A program made the translations under genes and the position numbers. Below the pieces are notes generated by a model. It did not search any database. It was not told the DNA's origin and saw only the letters and a program-made list of their open reading frames with translations. This document shows, piece after piece, positions 9,560 to 17,163 of a stretch of DNA of 64,000 nucleotides. Location of the stretch: contig NZ_JBAHUR010000008.1 of assembly GCF_036689815.1 (NCBI RefSeq), positions 62,001-126,000 on the forward strand, in the 5' to 3' direction. Source of the stretch: Magnetovibrio sp. PR-2. Lineage in GTDB: Bacteria > Pseudomonadota > Alphaproteobacteria > Rhodospirillales > Magnetovibrionaceae. Numbering within the stretch: the first letter of the stretch is position 1; each line of letters opens with the position of its first letter.

Positions 9560-9865
9560 ATGTACATCGCCATGAACCGCTTTCGCATCAAAAAAGGCGC
9601 AGAAGCCGACTTCGAACAGATTTGGGCCGAACGCGAAACCTTCCTGGACGAAGTTCCGGGGTTCAAAGCGTTCAACCTGATGCGCGGTCCCGAAGCGGAC
9701 GACCACACGCTGTATGCGTCCCACTCCGTGTGGGAAGACGAAGACGCGTTTGTCGGCTGGACCAAATCCGAAGCCTTTCGCAAAGCCCACGCCAATACGG
9801 GCGGTGCGAAAAAAGACATCTACCTGGGCCCGCCGCAATTCGAGGGTTTCACGTCGGTTTTGTAA
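9560..9865 (+). CDS. Antibiotic biosynthesis monooxygenase (ABM) domain protein
   Basis: A 101-residue single-domain protein with the ABM/dimeric alpha-beta barrel pattern: an opening strand (YIAMNRFRIKKG), a helix (ADFEQIWAER), GFKAFNLMRGP, and a W-rich segment (SVWEDEDAFVGWTKSEAF). This resembles the heme-degrading monooxygenase-like branch (IsdG/HmoB type). A heme role would fit a cytochrome-rich organism, but the catalytic residues cannot be confirmed here. It follows purD by five bases. Directly after its stop lies the hairpin at 9899-9950. Confidence 0.75.
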   Translation: MYIAMNRFRIKKGAEADFEQIWAERETFLDEVPGFKAFNLMRGPEADDHTLYASHSVWEDEDAFVGWTKSEAFRKAHANTGGAKKDIYLGPPQFEGFTSVL

Positions 9866-9898
9866 GACCGCGCCTCCGACTTATTGCCCATAGACATC

Positions 9899-9950
9899 AA
9901 GCCCTTCGTCCCTATATCTCTGAGAGATATTTTCAGATGAAGGGCTTTTT
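9899..9950 (+). promoter_or_regulatory. Nested hairpin with T-run that contains the DUF1244 ribosome binding site
   Basis: AAGCCCTTC (9899-9907) pairs perfectly with GAAGGGCTT (9939-9947), and inside it ATATCTC (9914-9920) pairs with GAGATAT (9924-9930). Five Ts end at 9950, so the element has the form of an intrinsic terminator for purD-ABM. The DUF1244 ATG begins at 9953, and its only plausible Shine-Dalgarno, GAAGGG (9939-9944), is the 3' arm of the outer stem. The structure could therefore terminate transcription or hide the ribosome binding site. Confidence 0.65.
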
Positions 9951-9952
9951 CC

Positions 9953-10282
9953 ATGTCATTACCCGTAGACGACCAAACCCGCGACAAACTCCAAGCCGCC
10001 GCCTGGCGCAGCTTTGTCGAGCACCTGCAAGAGCGCAAGGACGTGCAAAACATCGACCTCATGAACCTGTCGGGGTTCTGTCGCAACTGCCTCTATAAAT
10101 GGCTACTGGCGGCTGCTGAAGACCAAAACGTGGACCTCACCAAAGACCAAGCCATCGAAGACGTCTACGCCATGACCTACGGCGAGTGGAAAGAAAACCA
10201 CCAGACCAAAGCAAGCGACGAGCAGCTCAAAACGTTTGAGGAAACCAAACCGCTGCACTCGAAGATTAGTGGGCATATGTAA
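9953..10282 (+). CDS. DUF1244 family protein
   Basis: A 109-residue soluble protein matching the DUF1244 family by its pattern (AAAWRSFVEHLQER, then NLSGFCRNCLYKWL with a Cys-x-x-Cys pair, then YGEWKENHQ). The family is common in proteobacteria and has no firm function. The CRNC pair could bind metal or be redox active; this is inference. The start ATG sits two bases after a terminator-like hairpin that contains its ribosome binding site. No obvious operon partner follows; the next gene is on the other strand. Confidence 0.8.
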   Translation: MSLPVDDQTRDKLQAAAWRSFVEHLQERKDVQNIDLMNLSGFCRNCLYKWLLAAAEDQNVDLTKDQAIEDVYAMTYGEWKENHQTKASDEQLKTFEETKPLHSKISGHM

Positions 10283-10366
10283 ATACGTCACGGGGCATGC
10301 ACTGCAAGGATGGCGGTTTAAACATTGAGTCTTTAAATCGCATAAGGGGGCGTTATGGCAAAGCGG

Positions 10367-11329
10367 CTACTTGCTAGTGCCACTACCACCAGCACCACTC
10401 CCACCCGATGAACCACCGCTGCTGCCGCCACTGTCGCCGCCACCCGAACCGCTGCCGCCATCGCCACTGTCCGATGCGCCGCCTGCCGATGCGCCCACAC
10501 CCGCCGCACCGCCGATGGCGGCTGCTACGGATGATACGGTGCCTTCGGTGGCACCCTCGGCGGCAACACTCATATCGTTTGCCGCACCCGCTCCCACATC
10601 CACACCACCCGTTACGGCACCCGATGCCAGTGCCAGTTGGACGGGCTCAGAACTGGCAACTTGGATGCCGCGTTGGGGGATGTAAGCAAGGGCACCCACA
10701 GATGGTGCGTTGCCAATATAAAGGGAGGGTTTCAGAAGTTCCCGTGCGGTGTAGTAACGGGTGGCTTCCGCCAACTTCTCTTCATCTTCGGTGACGTATC
10801 TGCCGTTGGTTCCTTTGTGGATGCTGTAGAGCAAGTCCAAGGCGGATTGTTTCTGTGCGTCCGAAGCCATGGACAAAGCCCAACCACCCACCTCTTCGCG
10901 GCCCAGTTCTCGGTCCGTCAAGGTCAGCAGGAAGTGGTGGGTGTATTCTTCAGGTGTGTAACTGTCTTTGAGGGATGAGAAAAACCCAAGCCCCTCATTG
11001 CGTTTCTCTATATCGACAATAGCGTACCGCTTCACGTCGCGTTGAAACAGCGTTCCCGTGCGCCCCAGCCACACGTTCTTGCTGGGCGCTCTGTATGGGG
11101 TTCGTGCGGTCTTGCCCGACATGATCTCGGGGTTGGTCTCGCCAAAGGTTTTGACAAACTCCACCTTGCCCGTCGCCCGGTTCACAAACGCAACGTGGAG
11201 GTTTTGGAGGGTTTCGAGAACCGTGGCTTTGTCTTGTGCCCAAGCCAAGCCAGACGGAAGCATAAATCCCCCGGCAAGTCCCAGTCCTGCTTTGAACATC
11301 TGACGGCGCGTCATGTGATTGTTAGACAT
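10367..11329 (-). CDS. Tat-exported protein of unknown function with Gly/Ser-rich tail
   Basis: A 320-residue protein. A twin-arginine signal (TRRQMFKAG, Arg8-Arg9, then a hydrophobic stretch ending AWA at about 29-31) marks export of a folded protein. Residues about 33-215 form a mature domain I do not recognise. From about residue 225 the chain becomes Ala/Gly/Ser-rich low complexity and ends in a run of G, S and D. An ATG at 11329 is preferred over the TTG at 11335. No lipobox or C-terminal anchor is evident. The tail may be a flexible linker or surface spacer. Neighbours give no functional clue. Confidence 0.65.
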   Translation of the reverse strand: MSNNHMTRRQMFKAGLGLAGGFMLPSGLAWAQDKATVLETLQNLHVAFVNRATGKVEFVKTFGETNPEIMSGKTARTPYRAPSKNVWLGRTGTLFQRDVKRYAIVDIEKRNEGLGFFSSLKDSYTPEEYTHHFLLTLTDRELGREEVGGWALSMASDAQKQSALDLLYSIHKGTNGRYVTEDEEKLAEATRYYTARELLKPSLYIGNAPSVGALAYIPQRGIQVASSEPVQLALASGAVTGGVDVGAGAANDMSVAAEGATEGTVSSVAAAIGGAAGVGASAGGASDSGDGGSGSGGGDSGGSSGGSSGGSGAGGSGTSK

Positions 11330-11508
11330 ACTCAAAGGTGCCCTAATCCCCGTTACCCTAGGTTGCAGTATATTTCGTCACGAATGAGAATCAATATCTA
11401 TCGCTTCCGTGCCGATCTGATGAACCTGCCTACGCCTGACCCAAGACGGAAAAGTTTTCAGAGGTTTGTTTTGACGGCAGTGTTTATACTCCAGGCCCGT
11501 CACACGTC

Positions 11509-12171
11509 ATGTCTGTAAAGGGGGCCGGTTTGTCTATTGGTATCGAATTTTTTGCTTCACTCTCCAGCCCCTATTGTTATTTCACGCTGGATCGCCTTGA
11601 CGAAATGGTGCGTGACCAAGGGCTTCAGATTGTCATGCGCCCGGTGCTGCCGGGTGTTCTCCGCATGTCGGACTTTTGGTCGAGCACCCCTCACAATGAG
11701 GTGAGTTATTTTGAACGCGATGTTGCCAGAACGGCTGATTATTTGGGCCTTCCTTACGCACCCCCCTCTCCAACACCGCTGGCTTGGTCTGATTACAGTG
11801 TTTGGCGGCCATCCTCCGACCAGGATTTGATCTATCGTCTCTGCAATATGTTGTTTCAAGCCCACGAGCTGTCCAAAGGCTACGAGCTCTATTCCGCTTT
11901 GATGCGCCTGATTTGGGCAGGGCGAACGCCAGGATGGGACAAAGGGGAGCATTTAGCAGCGTGTCTTGAGACCTGTGGCTTGCCGGTCAGCTTAAGTGAA
12001 GAACCCCACACCCTCACAGCTGCTGCTGAAAACTTTTTTGCTTCCAATCAGCAAGCCCTTTTTGAGTGCGGCCATTGGGGCGTGCCGACAATGTCTCTGA
12101 ACGGAGAACCCTTTTTTGGACAGGACCGAATAGATCAGCTCCGTTGGCGCATTGACAATTTGTCGACTTAA
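11509..12171 (+). CDS. DsbA-fold / 2-hydroxychromene-2-carboxylate isomerase-like protein
   Basis: A 220-residue thioredoxin-like protein. It opens with IEFFASLSSPYCYFTLDRL, the position where DsbA-family and kappa-class GST/HCCA isomerases place their active Ser or Cys, and near the end has WGVPTMSLNG with the cis-proline loop typical of the fold. The single Cys in SPYCYF and absence of CxxC argue against an oxidoreductase and favour the glutathione-dependent isomerase-like branch. No signal peptide, so it is cytoplasmic. It stands alone; no aromatic degradation genes are nearby, so the substrate is unknown. Confidence 0.75.
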   Translation: MSVKGAGLSIGIEFFASLSSPYCYFTLDRLDEMVRDQGLQIVMRPVLPGVLRMSDFWSSTPHNEVSYFERDVARTADYLGLPYAPPSPTPLAWSDYSVWRPSSDQDLIYRLCNMLFQAHELSKGYELYSALMRLIWAGRTPGWDKGEHLAACLETCGLPVSLSEEPHTLTAAAENFFASNQQALFECGHWGVPTMSLNGEPFFGQDRIDQLRWRIDNLST

Positions 12172-12302
12172 AACCAATTGCCACAGCTTGCGTCTTGGCG
12201 ATAAGCCGACCTTGCGTTTTTCTTCACTCACACAGATGTCGTTCACAAACGTGATTTGTAAACGTCTCCCCTCTATCACACCTATGATCAGGGGAGATGG
12301 TC

Positions 12303-12497
12303 ATGACCTGCTACGTCGCCAACAAACACGGTGACCACGAAGTCCATAAGGACACATGCCGCTACCTGCCCAAATGGATCAACCAAGTCCCCCTGGGCGC
12401 ACATCAAAGTGCGCAGTCCGCCGTGCAGTTGGCGATGATGCTGTTGGGCGAAGCCGACGGGTGTTTTCATTGTTGCCGGGAAGTGCATACGAAGTAA
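12303..12497 (+). CDS. Small conserved-looking Cys/His protein
   Basis: A 64-residue protein with a patterned set of cysteines and histidines: GDHEVHKDTC (two His, one Cys), then GCFHCCREVH near the C-terminus (three Cys, two His). The spacing suggests a small metal-binding or disulfide-stabilised fold. ATG 12303 is chosen because GGGGA (12291-12295) lies seven bases upstream; the ATG at 12297 would touch the Shine-Dalgarno. I recall similar small proteins in other bacteria but cannot name a family. Function unknown. Confidence 0.6.
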   Translation: MTCYVANKHGDHEVHKDTCRYLPKWINQVPLGAHQSAQSAVQLAMMLLGEADGCFHCCREVHTK

Positions 12498-12899
12498 ATG
12501 CATCGAAGACTGTCTTACAGACTAGGCAATCATCTATGATATAGCCCGTCGCGTCCAAATGGCATCATCACACGAATCCATATCTTGGTTCAATTATGAA
12601 GGATCAATAATAAAGCTGGATAGGTGAGACAATCACAATGAAATCCCTCAAATATAAATTATGAGTTCGCCTAAACACCTAGAATTATGGAGGTTTCATA
12701 GCAATCGCCATACATATTTTGGTCAGCCTATTACACATATTTGGATTGCAAGAATTTATGGTTGACGTTTTTCCCAATACCTTTTACAAGGCAGGTAAAT
12801 CAGGTTGTAGTTTTTCTGAAATACACCATAAAAGGCTTTTTCATCAGCTGTATCATAGTTGATGAATGGTCAAGAATTGACGGCCCCTGAAAGAAAAGA
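12498..12899 (+). other. AT-rich gap without a recognisable gene
   Basis: About 400 bases that are visibly AT-richer than the flanks, with many stops in all frames. No tRNA, terminator or insertion-sequence end was recognised. It leads into the equally AT-rich orphan gene at 12900, so gap and gene may have arrived together. Confidence 0.5.
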
Positions 12900-13502
12900 A
12901 TGATGGCTAACTTTGAGAATAGCGTAATCCCAAACATTCAAAGTACTCTGCGTACGCTGGATTTGCCTGCCGAAAACCAGAGTATCATTGATATTCACAA
13001 GGACCGGCTGCAAAACTCTGACGCAAGCGACTTTAACAGTGTGAAGTTGTATAGAGGTTATCTGACGAACGTTATCAATCACTCACGCTATGTAACAGAA
13101 AAACTGGCGTTCGATATCGTCGATGTCATTAACTACAAACTTGAAGCTTTAAATGACAACATCTTGCGAGCTGCGGATGAGGTCTTAATTTTTGACACTT
13201 ATATTGCCAACTTTGCTCACAATTTTGAAAACTTTCGAAATGTAAAAAATCGTTTTGACAAAGATGCTTTAGAGCAATTTTATGACCAAACAACTTACAC
13301 GCATGAAGTTACCTCAGCTCTTGTCAAAGAATACTTAGTACCTAGAAAAGTTGCGTCGCAAATTATGTCTATTGGCCTTAGCTCAGGTTTTAGAAACTTG
13401 GAGTTAGTCCAAGTAAATGGCGACAACGGGACTCATCGGCCTATCCCACTAAATGGTGGCGGCACATCCATTATTGAGTCGCATAAGACTGTGCATATCT
13501 AA
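12900..13502 (+). CDS. Orphan protein of unknown function
   Basis: A 200-residue protein that I do not recognise. It is mostly predicted helical and polar, with no signal peptide or membrane segment; residues about 60-150 are rich in Asn, Phe, Asp and Glu, and the C-terminus carries a Gly-rich NGGGTS piece. Codons are strongly AT-ending (AAT, TTT, GAA), unlike the GC-leaning neighbours, which points to recent acquisition. AAAGAAAAGA precedes the two adjacent start ATGs (12900 is ATG, 12903 is also ATG). No partner gene is adjacent. Confidence 0.6.
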   Translation: MMANFENSVIPNIQSTLRTLDLPAENQSIIDIHKDRLQNSDASDFNSVKLYRGYLTNVINHSRYVTEKLAFDIVDVINYKLEALNDNILRAADEVLIFDTYIANFAHNFENFRNVKNRFDKDALEQFYDQTTYTHEVTSALVKEYLVPRKVASQIMSIGLSSGFRNLELVQVNGDNGTHRPIPLNGGGTSIIESHKTVHI

Positions 13503-13531
13503 ATTAGGCCTAATTTTGCATAGGCGTTAAC

Positions 13532-13990
13532 CTAACGCCTCTTTGAAAAAAACGTCTTCAACATCTCCACCGCCTCACTCTCATCCATCCCGCCGTAAAC
13601 TTCGGGGCTGTGGTGACAAGTCGGCTGGTTGAAGATGGCCGGACCATGTTCGACACCGCCCATTTTGGGATCGTATGCCCCGAAATAGAGACGCCGGATG
13701 CGAGCGTAAGAAATGGCCGTGGCGCACATGGCGCAGGGCTCTAACGTGACGTAGAGATCGCACCCCACCAATCGCGTCGAGCCCACCTTGGCGCAGGCCT
13801 CTCGAATAGCCAACAACTCGGCGTGTGCGGTGGGGTCATGATCGCGCTCGGTCCGGTTGGTGGTTTGGGCCAAGACCTCGCCCGTTTCCCCGTCCACAAT
13901 GACGCAACCCACAGGCACTTCCCCCGCATCCGCGCCTGCGCGCGCCAGGGTCAAAGCCAATTGCATCGGGGTGTCGTTTGCTTCGCTCAT
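13532..13990 (-). CDS. tadA: tRNA-specific adenosine deaminase
   Basis: A 152-residue deaminase that converts A34 of tRNA-Arg(ACG) to inosine. Zinc site and proton shuttle are intact: His56-Ala-Glu58 in PTAHAELLAI and Cys86/Cys89 in LEPCAMC. The start at 13990 (MSEAND) is preferred because residues upstream in the longer frame do not look like a TadA N-terminus. It is divergent from the amidotransferase gene at 14067, with a 76-base gap. A generic nucleoside or guanine deaminase is possible, but length and motif context fit TadA. Confidence 0.88.
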   Translation of the reverse strand: MSEANDTPMQLALTLARAGADAGEVPVGCVIVDGETGEVLAQTTNRTERDHDPTAHAELLAIREACAKVGSTRLVGCDLYVTLEPCAMCATAISYARIRRLYFGAYDPKMGGVEHGPAIFNQPTCHHSPEVYGGMDESEAVEMLKTFFSKRR

Positions 13991-14066
13991 GCCCCGAACG
14001 TGACGCCTTGTTCGCAGCCCGTCAAGTCTGCTTGCCCTCTCCCGGTGCGAAGCGTACATTCAGCGG

Positions 14067-14828
14067 ATGACAACAGATTTACTGACACCCGTGATCGGCA
14101 TCACGCTGGACTTCGAAGACGGCGGCGCGGATCAATATTCCAAGTTTCCGTGGTATGCCCTGCGCCACAACTATATCTCTTCCGTCGTGAAGGCCGGGGG
14201 CTTGCCGTTGTTGCTGCCCCACGAACCCGATTTGTTGGAGATTTACGCCGACGACATCGACGGTTTGTTGATCCCCGGCGGCAACTTCGACGTAGACCCG
14301 TCCATGTACGGTGCGACGACGACCCACGACACGGTCACCACCAAAGATGGCCGCACAGCTTTTGAAATGGCGATTTTGCAGCGTGCGCTCAAACGCGACA
14401 TTCCCGTGCTGGGCATTTGCGGTGGGCAGCAACTGCTGCACGTGGCGCTGGGCGGCAAGCTGGTTCAGCATATCCCCGACAGCTTTGACAATCCGCTGGC
14501 CCACGAACAACCCAATCCGCGTGACGAAGTCGGTCACGACATTGACATCGTGGAAGGCACGCTGCTGCACGACATCGTCGGCGAAACCCACATTCAAGCC
14601 AACAGCGCGCATCACCAAGCGGTCGAAGACGAACCCGCAGGTGTGAAAATCAACGCCCGCGCCCCCGACGGCGTGATCGAAGGCATTGAAGCCACCAACA
14701 TGACGTTCTGTTTAGGCGTGCAGTGGCATCCCGAATTTGAAATCACACCTTCGGACGTGCGCATCTTGGCCGCTTTTGTCCAGGCATCGCGCGAATACGC
14801 GATGAAGCGAGAGACATTGGATGACTGA
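14067..14828 (+). CDS. Gamma-glutamyl-GABA hydrolase-like class I glutamine amidotransferase (peptidase C26)
   Basis: A 253-residue class I glutamine amidotransferase-like hydrolase. The nucleophile is Cys118 in LGICGGQQ, and the His/Glu pair is in VQWHPEFE near the C-terminus. IPGGNFDVDPSMYG near residue 69 matches the PuuD/C26 group, which cleaves gamma-glutamyl amides such as gamma-glutamyl-GABA. No other putrescine catabolism genes are present, so the substrate is open. Its 3' end overlaps rluB by eight bases, making the two co-transcribed. Confidence 0.85.
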   Translation: MTTDLLTPVIGITLDFEDGGADQYSKFPWYALRHNYISSVVKAGGLPLLLPHEPDLLEIYADDIDGLLIPGGNFDVDPSMYGATTTHDTVTTKDGRTAFEMAILQRALKRDIPVLGICGGQQLLHVALGGKLVQHIPDSFDNPLAHEQPNPRDEVGHDIDIVEGTLLHDIVGETHIQANSAHHQAVEDEPAGVKINARAPDGVIEGIEATNMTFCLGVQWHPEFEITPSDVRILAAFVQASREYAMKRETLDD

Positions 14829-15690
14829 TCAACCCGAACCCAAGGGCGAACGCATTGCCAAAGTCATGGCGCGTGCAGGCCTGTGTTCTCGCCGCGAAGC
14901 CGAACGCTGGATTGAAGAGGCCCGCGTCAAAGTGGACGGCAAAACCATCGACACGCCCGCAACCCTGGTCACGTCGGCCAACACGGTGGAAGTCGACGGC
15001 AAGCCCCTGCCCCAAGCACAAGAAGCCATGTTGTGGCGCTATCACAAACCGCCGGGGCTGGTCACCACCCACAAAGACGACCAAGGCCGCCCGACCGTGT
15101 TCGACACTTTGCCGCCGCGTCTGGGCCGGGTGATTTCGGTGGGCCGGCTGGATCTCAATTCCGAAGGTCTCTTGCTGCTCACCAATGACGGTGGACTGGC
15201 GCGCGAGTTGGAGCTGCCGTCCACCGGCTGGGTGCGCACCTATCGTGTGCGGGTGTTTGGTCATGTGACCGATGCCATGCTGGAAAGCCTCAAGGACGGT
15301 GTCACCGTGGACGGGGTGAAGTATGCCGGGATCGATGCACGGGTCGAAAAGAAAACCGGGCGCAATGCCTGGCTGATCGTGTCGTTGACCGAAGGCAAAA
15401 ACCGCGAAATTCGCAAGGTGATGGAACACCTGAACTTGCAGGTGAACCGCCTGATTCGTCAAGCCTACGGGCCCTTTCGCCTGGACGATCTGGACCGCGG
15501 CGACGTCGCGCCAGTGCCACGCCGCCAATTGATCGATCAATTGGGCGCAAAACTCACCGGCGCGTCCGAACCGCCGAAAAAGACCTCAAAAACCGGCTGG
15601 GCCAAACCTAAGTCCAAGCCCAAACCCAAACCGCGCCCCAAATCCAAAAAGCCCGGCAAACCGAGCCCATCGAGAAAACCGCGCAAATGA
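14821..15690 (+). CDS. rluB: 23S rRNA pseudouridine synthase (RluB/RsuA family)
   Basis: A 289-residue pseudouridine synthase. An N-terminal S4 RNA-binding domain (about residues 9-60, ARAGLCSRREAERWI) is followed by the RsuA-type catalytic core with GRLDLNSEGLLLLTNDG, where Asp111 is the catalytic residue. The C-terminal 45 residues are a Lys/Pro-rich basic tail that may help bind rRNA. RluB modifies U2605 of 23S rRNA; RluE/RluF/RsuA assignments cannot be fully excluded. rsmD follows after ten bases, so the pair forms an rRNA-modification unit. Confidence 0.88.
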   Translation: MTDQPEPKGERIAKVMARAGLCSRREAERWIEEARVKVDGKTIDTPATLVTSANTVEVDGKPLPQAQEAMLWRYHKPPGLVTTHKDDQGRPTVFDTLPPRLGRVISVGRLDLNSEGLLLLTNDGGLARELELPSTGWVRTYRVRVFGHVTDAMLESLKDGVTVDGVKYAGIDARVEKKTGRNAWLIVSLTEGKNREIRKVMEHLNLQVNRLIRQAYGPFRLDDLDRGDVAPVPRRQLIDQLGAKLTGASEPPKKTSKTGWAKPKSKPKPKPRPKSKKPGKPSPSRKPRK

Positions 15691-15700
15691 GACCCCTGCG

Positions 15701-16264
15701 ATGAGAATTGTCGGTGGCAAACATAAAGGTCGGCCGCTTGACGCCCCCAAAGGCCGCGACACCCGCCCCACATCGGACCGCGCGCGCGAGGCCATGTTCA
15801 ATGTGCTCGCCCACTTGCCGGACGCACCAGGCCTGCACGGCGCACACGTGATCGATGTGTTTGCCGGAACCGGGGCCTTGGGCCTTGAAGCCCTGTCACG
15901 CGGAGCCGCCTTCGCCACCTTCGTTGAAAACCACAGAGCCGCGCAAAAAACCATCCAGGCCAACATTCAGACTTTGGACGAAGGTGCGCAGACACAGCTG
16001 CTGCCCATCAAAGCCCAGACGCTTCCCCCGGCCCAAACACCCGTGGATTACGCCTTTTTGGACGCGCCTTACGAAAAAAATTTAACCGTACCCGCGCTGG
16101 AAACCTTGATCGGTCAAGACTGGCTCAAACCCGCCGCCATCGTCATGGTGGAAATCGCCGCCGAGGAAGACTTTGTCGCCCCGGACCAACTGACTGTTAT
16201 CAAAGACAAAACTTACGGGGCTGCAAAAGTCCTATTTTTGCGCAATTGTTCCGATACCCTATAA
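15701..16264 (+). CDS. rsmD: 16S rRNA (guanine(966)-N2)-methyltransferase
   Basis: A 187-residue SAM-dependent methyltransferase that modifies G966 of 16S rRNA. It opens with MRIVGGKHKGRPL and PTSDRAREAMFN, both typical of RsmD, followed by the SAM-binding VIDVFAGTGALGLEALSRGA. The catalytic NPPY-type motif is DAPYEKN here, with Ala where most homologues have Pro, a modest change. It follows rluB by ten bases. The stop is followed by an AT-rich gap leading to the sulfur cluster. Confidence 0.92.
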   Translation: MRIVGGKHKGRPLDAPKGRDTRPTSDRAREAMFNVLAHLPDAPGLHGAHVIDVFAGTGALGLEALSRGAAFATFVENHRAAQKTIQANIQTLDEGAQTQLLPIKAQTLPPAQTPVDYAFLDAPYEKNLTVPALETLIGQDWLKPAAIVMVEIAAEEDFVAPDQLTVIKDKTYGAAKVLFLRNCSDTL

Positions 16265-16416
16265 CAACACTGTGCTAGCTGTAGTACGCAACTATCTCAT
16301 GCGTTTCATCCGTAGATAAATACACTATTTTTGTGTGGATATAGCGAACCCCTTTGTTGTAGAACTAATGCTCAATGTAAAAATCTACGCAGGGAATACG
16401 CAGGGGGTGCGAACCA

Positions 16417-16815
16417 ATGGCGACACAGCCACTTTACATTATTTTGAGCTCATCCGACCGCGACACGTTTCAACTCGTGTCTATGATCGCTTCTGTTGCA
16501 GCCGTTTCCGAACGCCCGGTGCACGTGTTCGTGTCCATGGGGGCAATCAAGGCCTTTGATAAAAGCACAACGGGGAACGATCGTTATGGCGACAGCGCGT
16601 TGAACGCTGTCTTATGCGACAAAAACGCGCCCGACCCGATCGACATGTTTTCGCAAGGCAAAATGCTGGGCGAAATGACCGTGTGGGCATGCTCCATGGT
16701 GCTGGACGTTTTGGGCTGGGATGAAAGCAACTTGGTTGAAGATTTGTTCGACGGCCAAATGGGTCTGACCAAGTTTTTAAGCGACGCGGAAGACGGACAG
16801 CTGTTGTCCATGTAA
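16417..16815 (+). CDS. DsrE/DsrF-like sulfur-relay protein
   Basis: A 132-residue protein of the DsrE superfamily. It starts with a strand typical of the fold (LYIILSSSDRD), continues with HVFVSMGAIKAF, and has Cys67 and Cys92; Cys92 in ACSMVLDVLG sits where DsrE2-type proteins place their sulfur-carrying cysteine. Start ATG 16417 has a GGGGG ribosome binding site. Such proteins hold persulfide sulfur and pass it to TusA or to membrane complexes. The genes for TusA, an SQR-like flavoprotein and DUF1641 follow on the same strand, so a role in oxidising reduced sulfur is the best inference. Confidence 0.82.
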   Translation: MATQPLYIILSSSDRDTFQLVSMIASVAAVSERPVHVFVSMGAIKAFDKSTTGNDRYGDSALNAVLCDKNAPDPIDMFSQGKMLGEMTVWACSMVLDVLGWDESNLVEDLFDGQMGLTKFLSDAEDGQLLSM

Positions 16816-16872
16816 GATGCCCTGCGGGGATGCAAGAAAGACCAAAAAGTACGGCCAGGGAGGCCATAAATT

Positions 16873-17103
16873 ATGAGTGAGCGGAAAATCATCGATGCAC
16901 GCGGGTCCTTTTGCCCCGGTCCTTTGATGGAACTGATTGCAGCGTTAAAGCTGATGGAAATCGGTGAAGAGGTGGAGATTTGGTCGACCGACCAAGGCAC
17001 CGCAAAAGACGTGCCCGAATGGGCCGCCAAAGTTGGCCATGAAACGGTCGATTCTGGGGAGAAGGAAGACCACTGGTTTGTGGTCGTGAAAAAAACCAAG
17101 TAA
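16873..17103 (+). CDS. TusA-family sulfurtransferase
   Basis: A 76-residue TusA-fold protein. The family motif FCPGPL places the persulfide-bearing Cys at residue 14, preceded by the usual IDARG strand. A GGAGG site precedes the ATG. TusA homologues carry sulfur from persulfide donors to DsrE-like partners, to the Hdr-like sulfur-oxidation complex or to tRNA thiolation. Here, between a DsrE-like gene and an SQR-like gene, a dissimilatory carrier is more likely than tRNA thiolation. Confidence 0.9.
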   Translation: MSERKIIDARGSFCPGPLMELIAALKLMEIGEEVEIWSTDQGTAKDVPEWAAKVGHETVDSGEKEDHWFVVVKKTK

Positions 17104-17163
17104 CGACATGCCCTTTCCATGCTGGGGAGCATGAGAAGTGAGGGGGTTAGAGGGAGGATTCTT

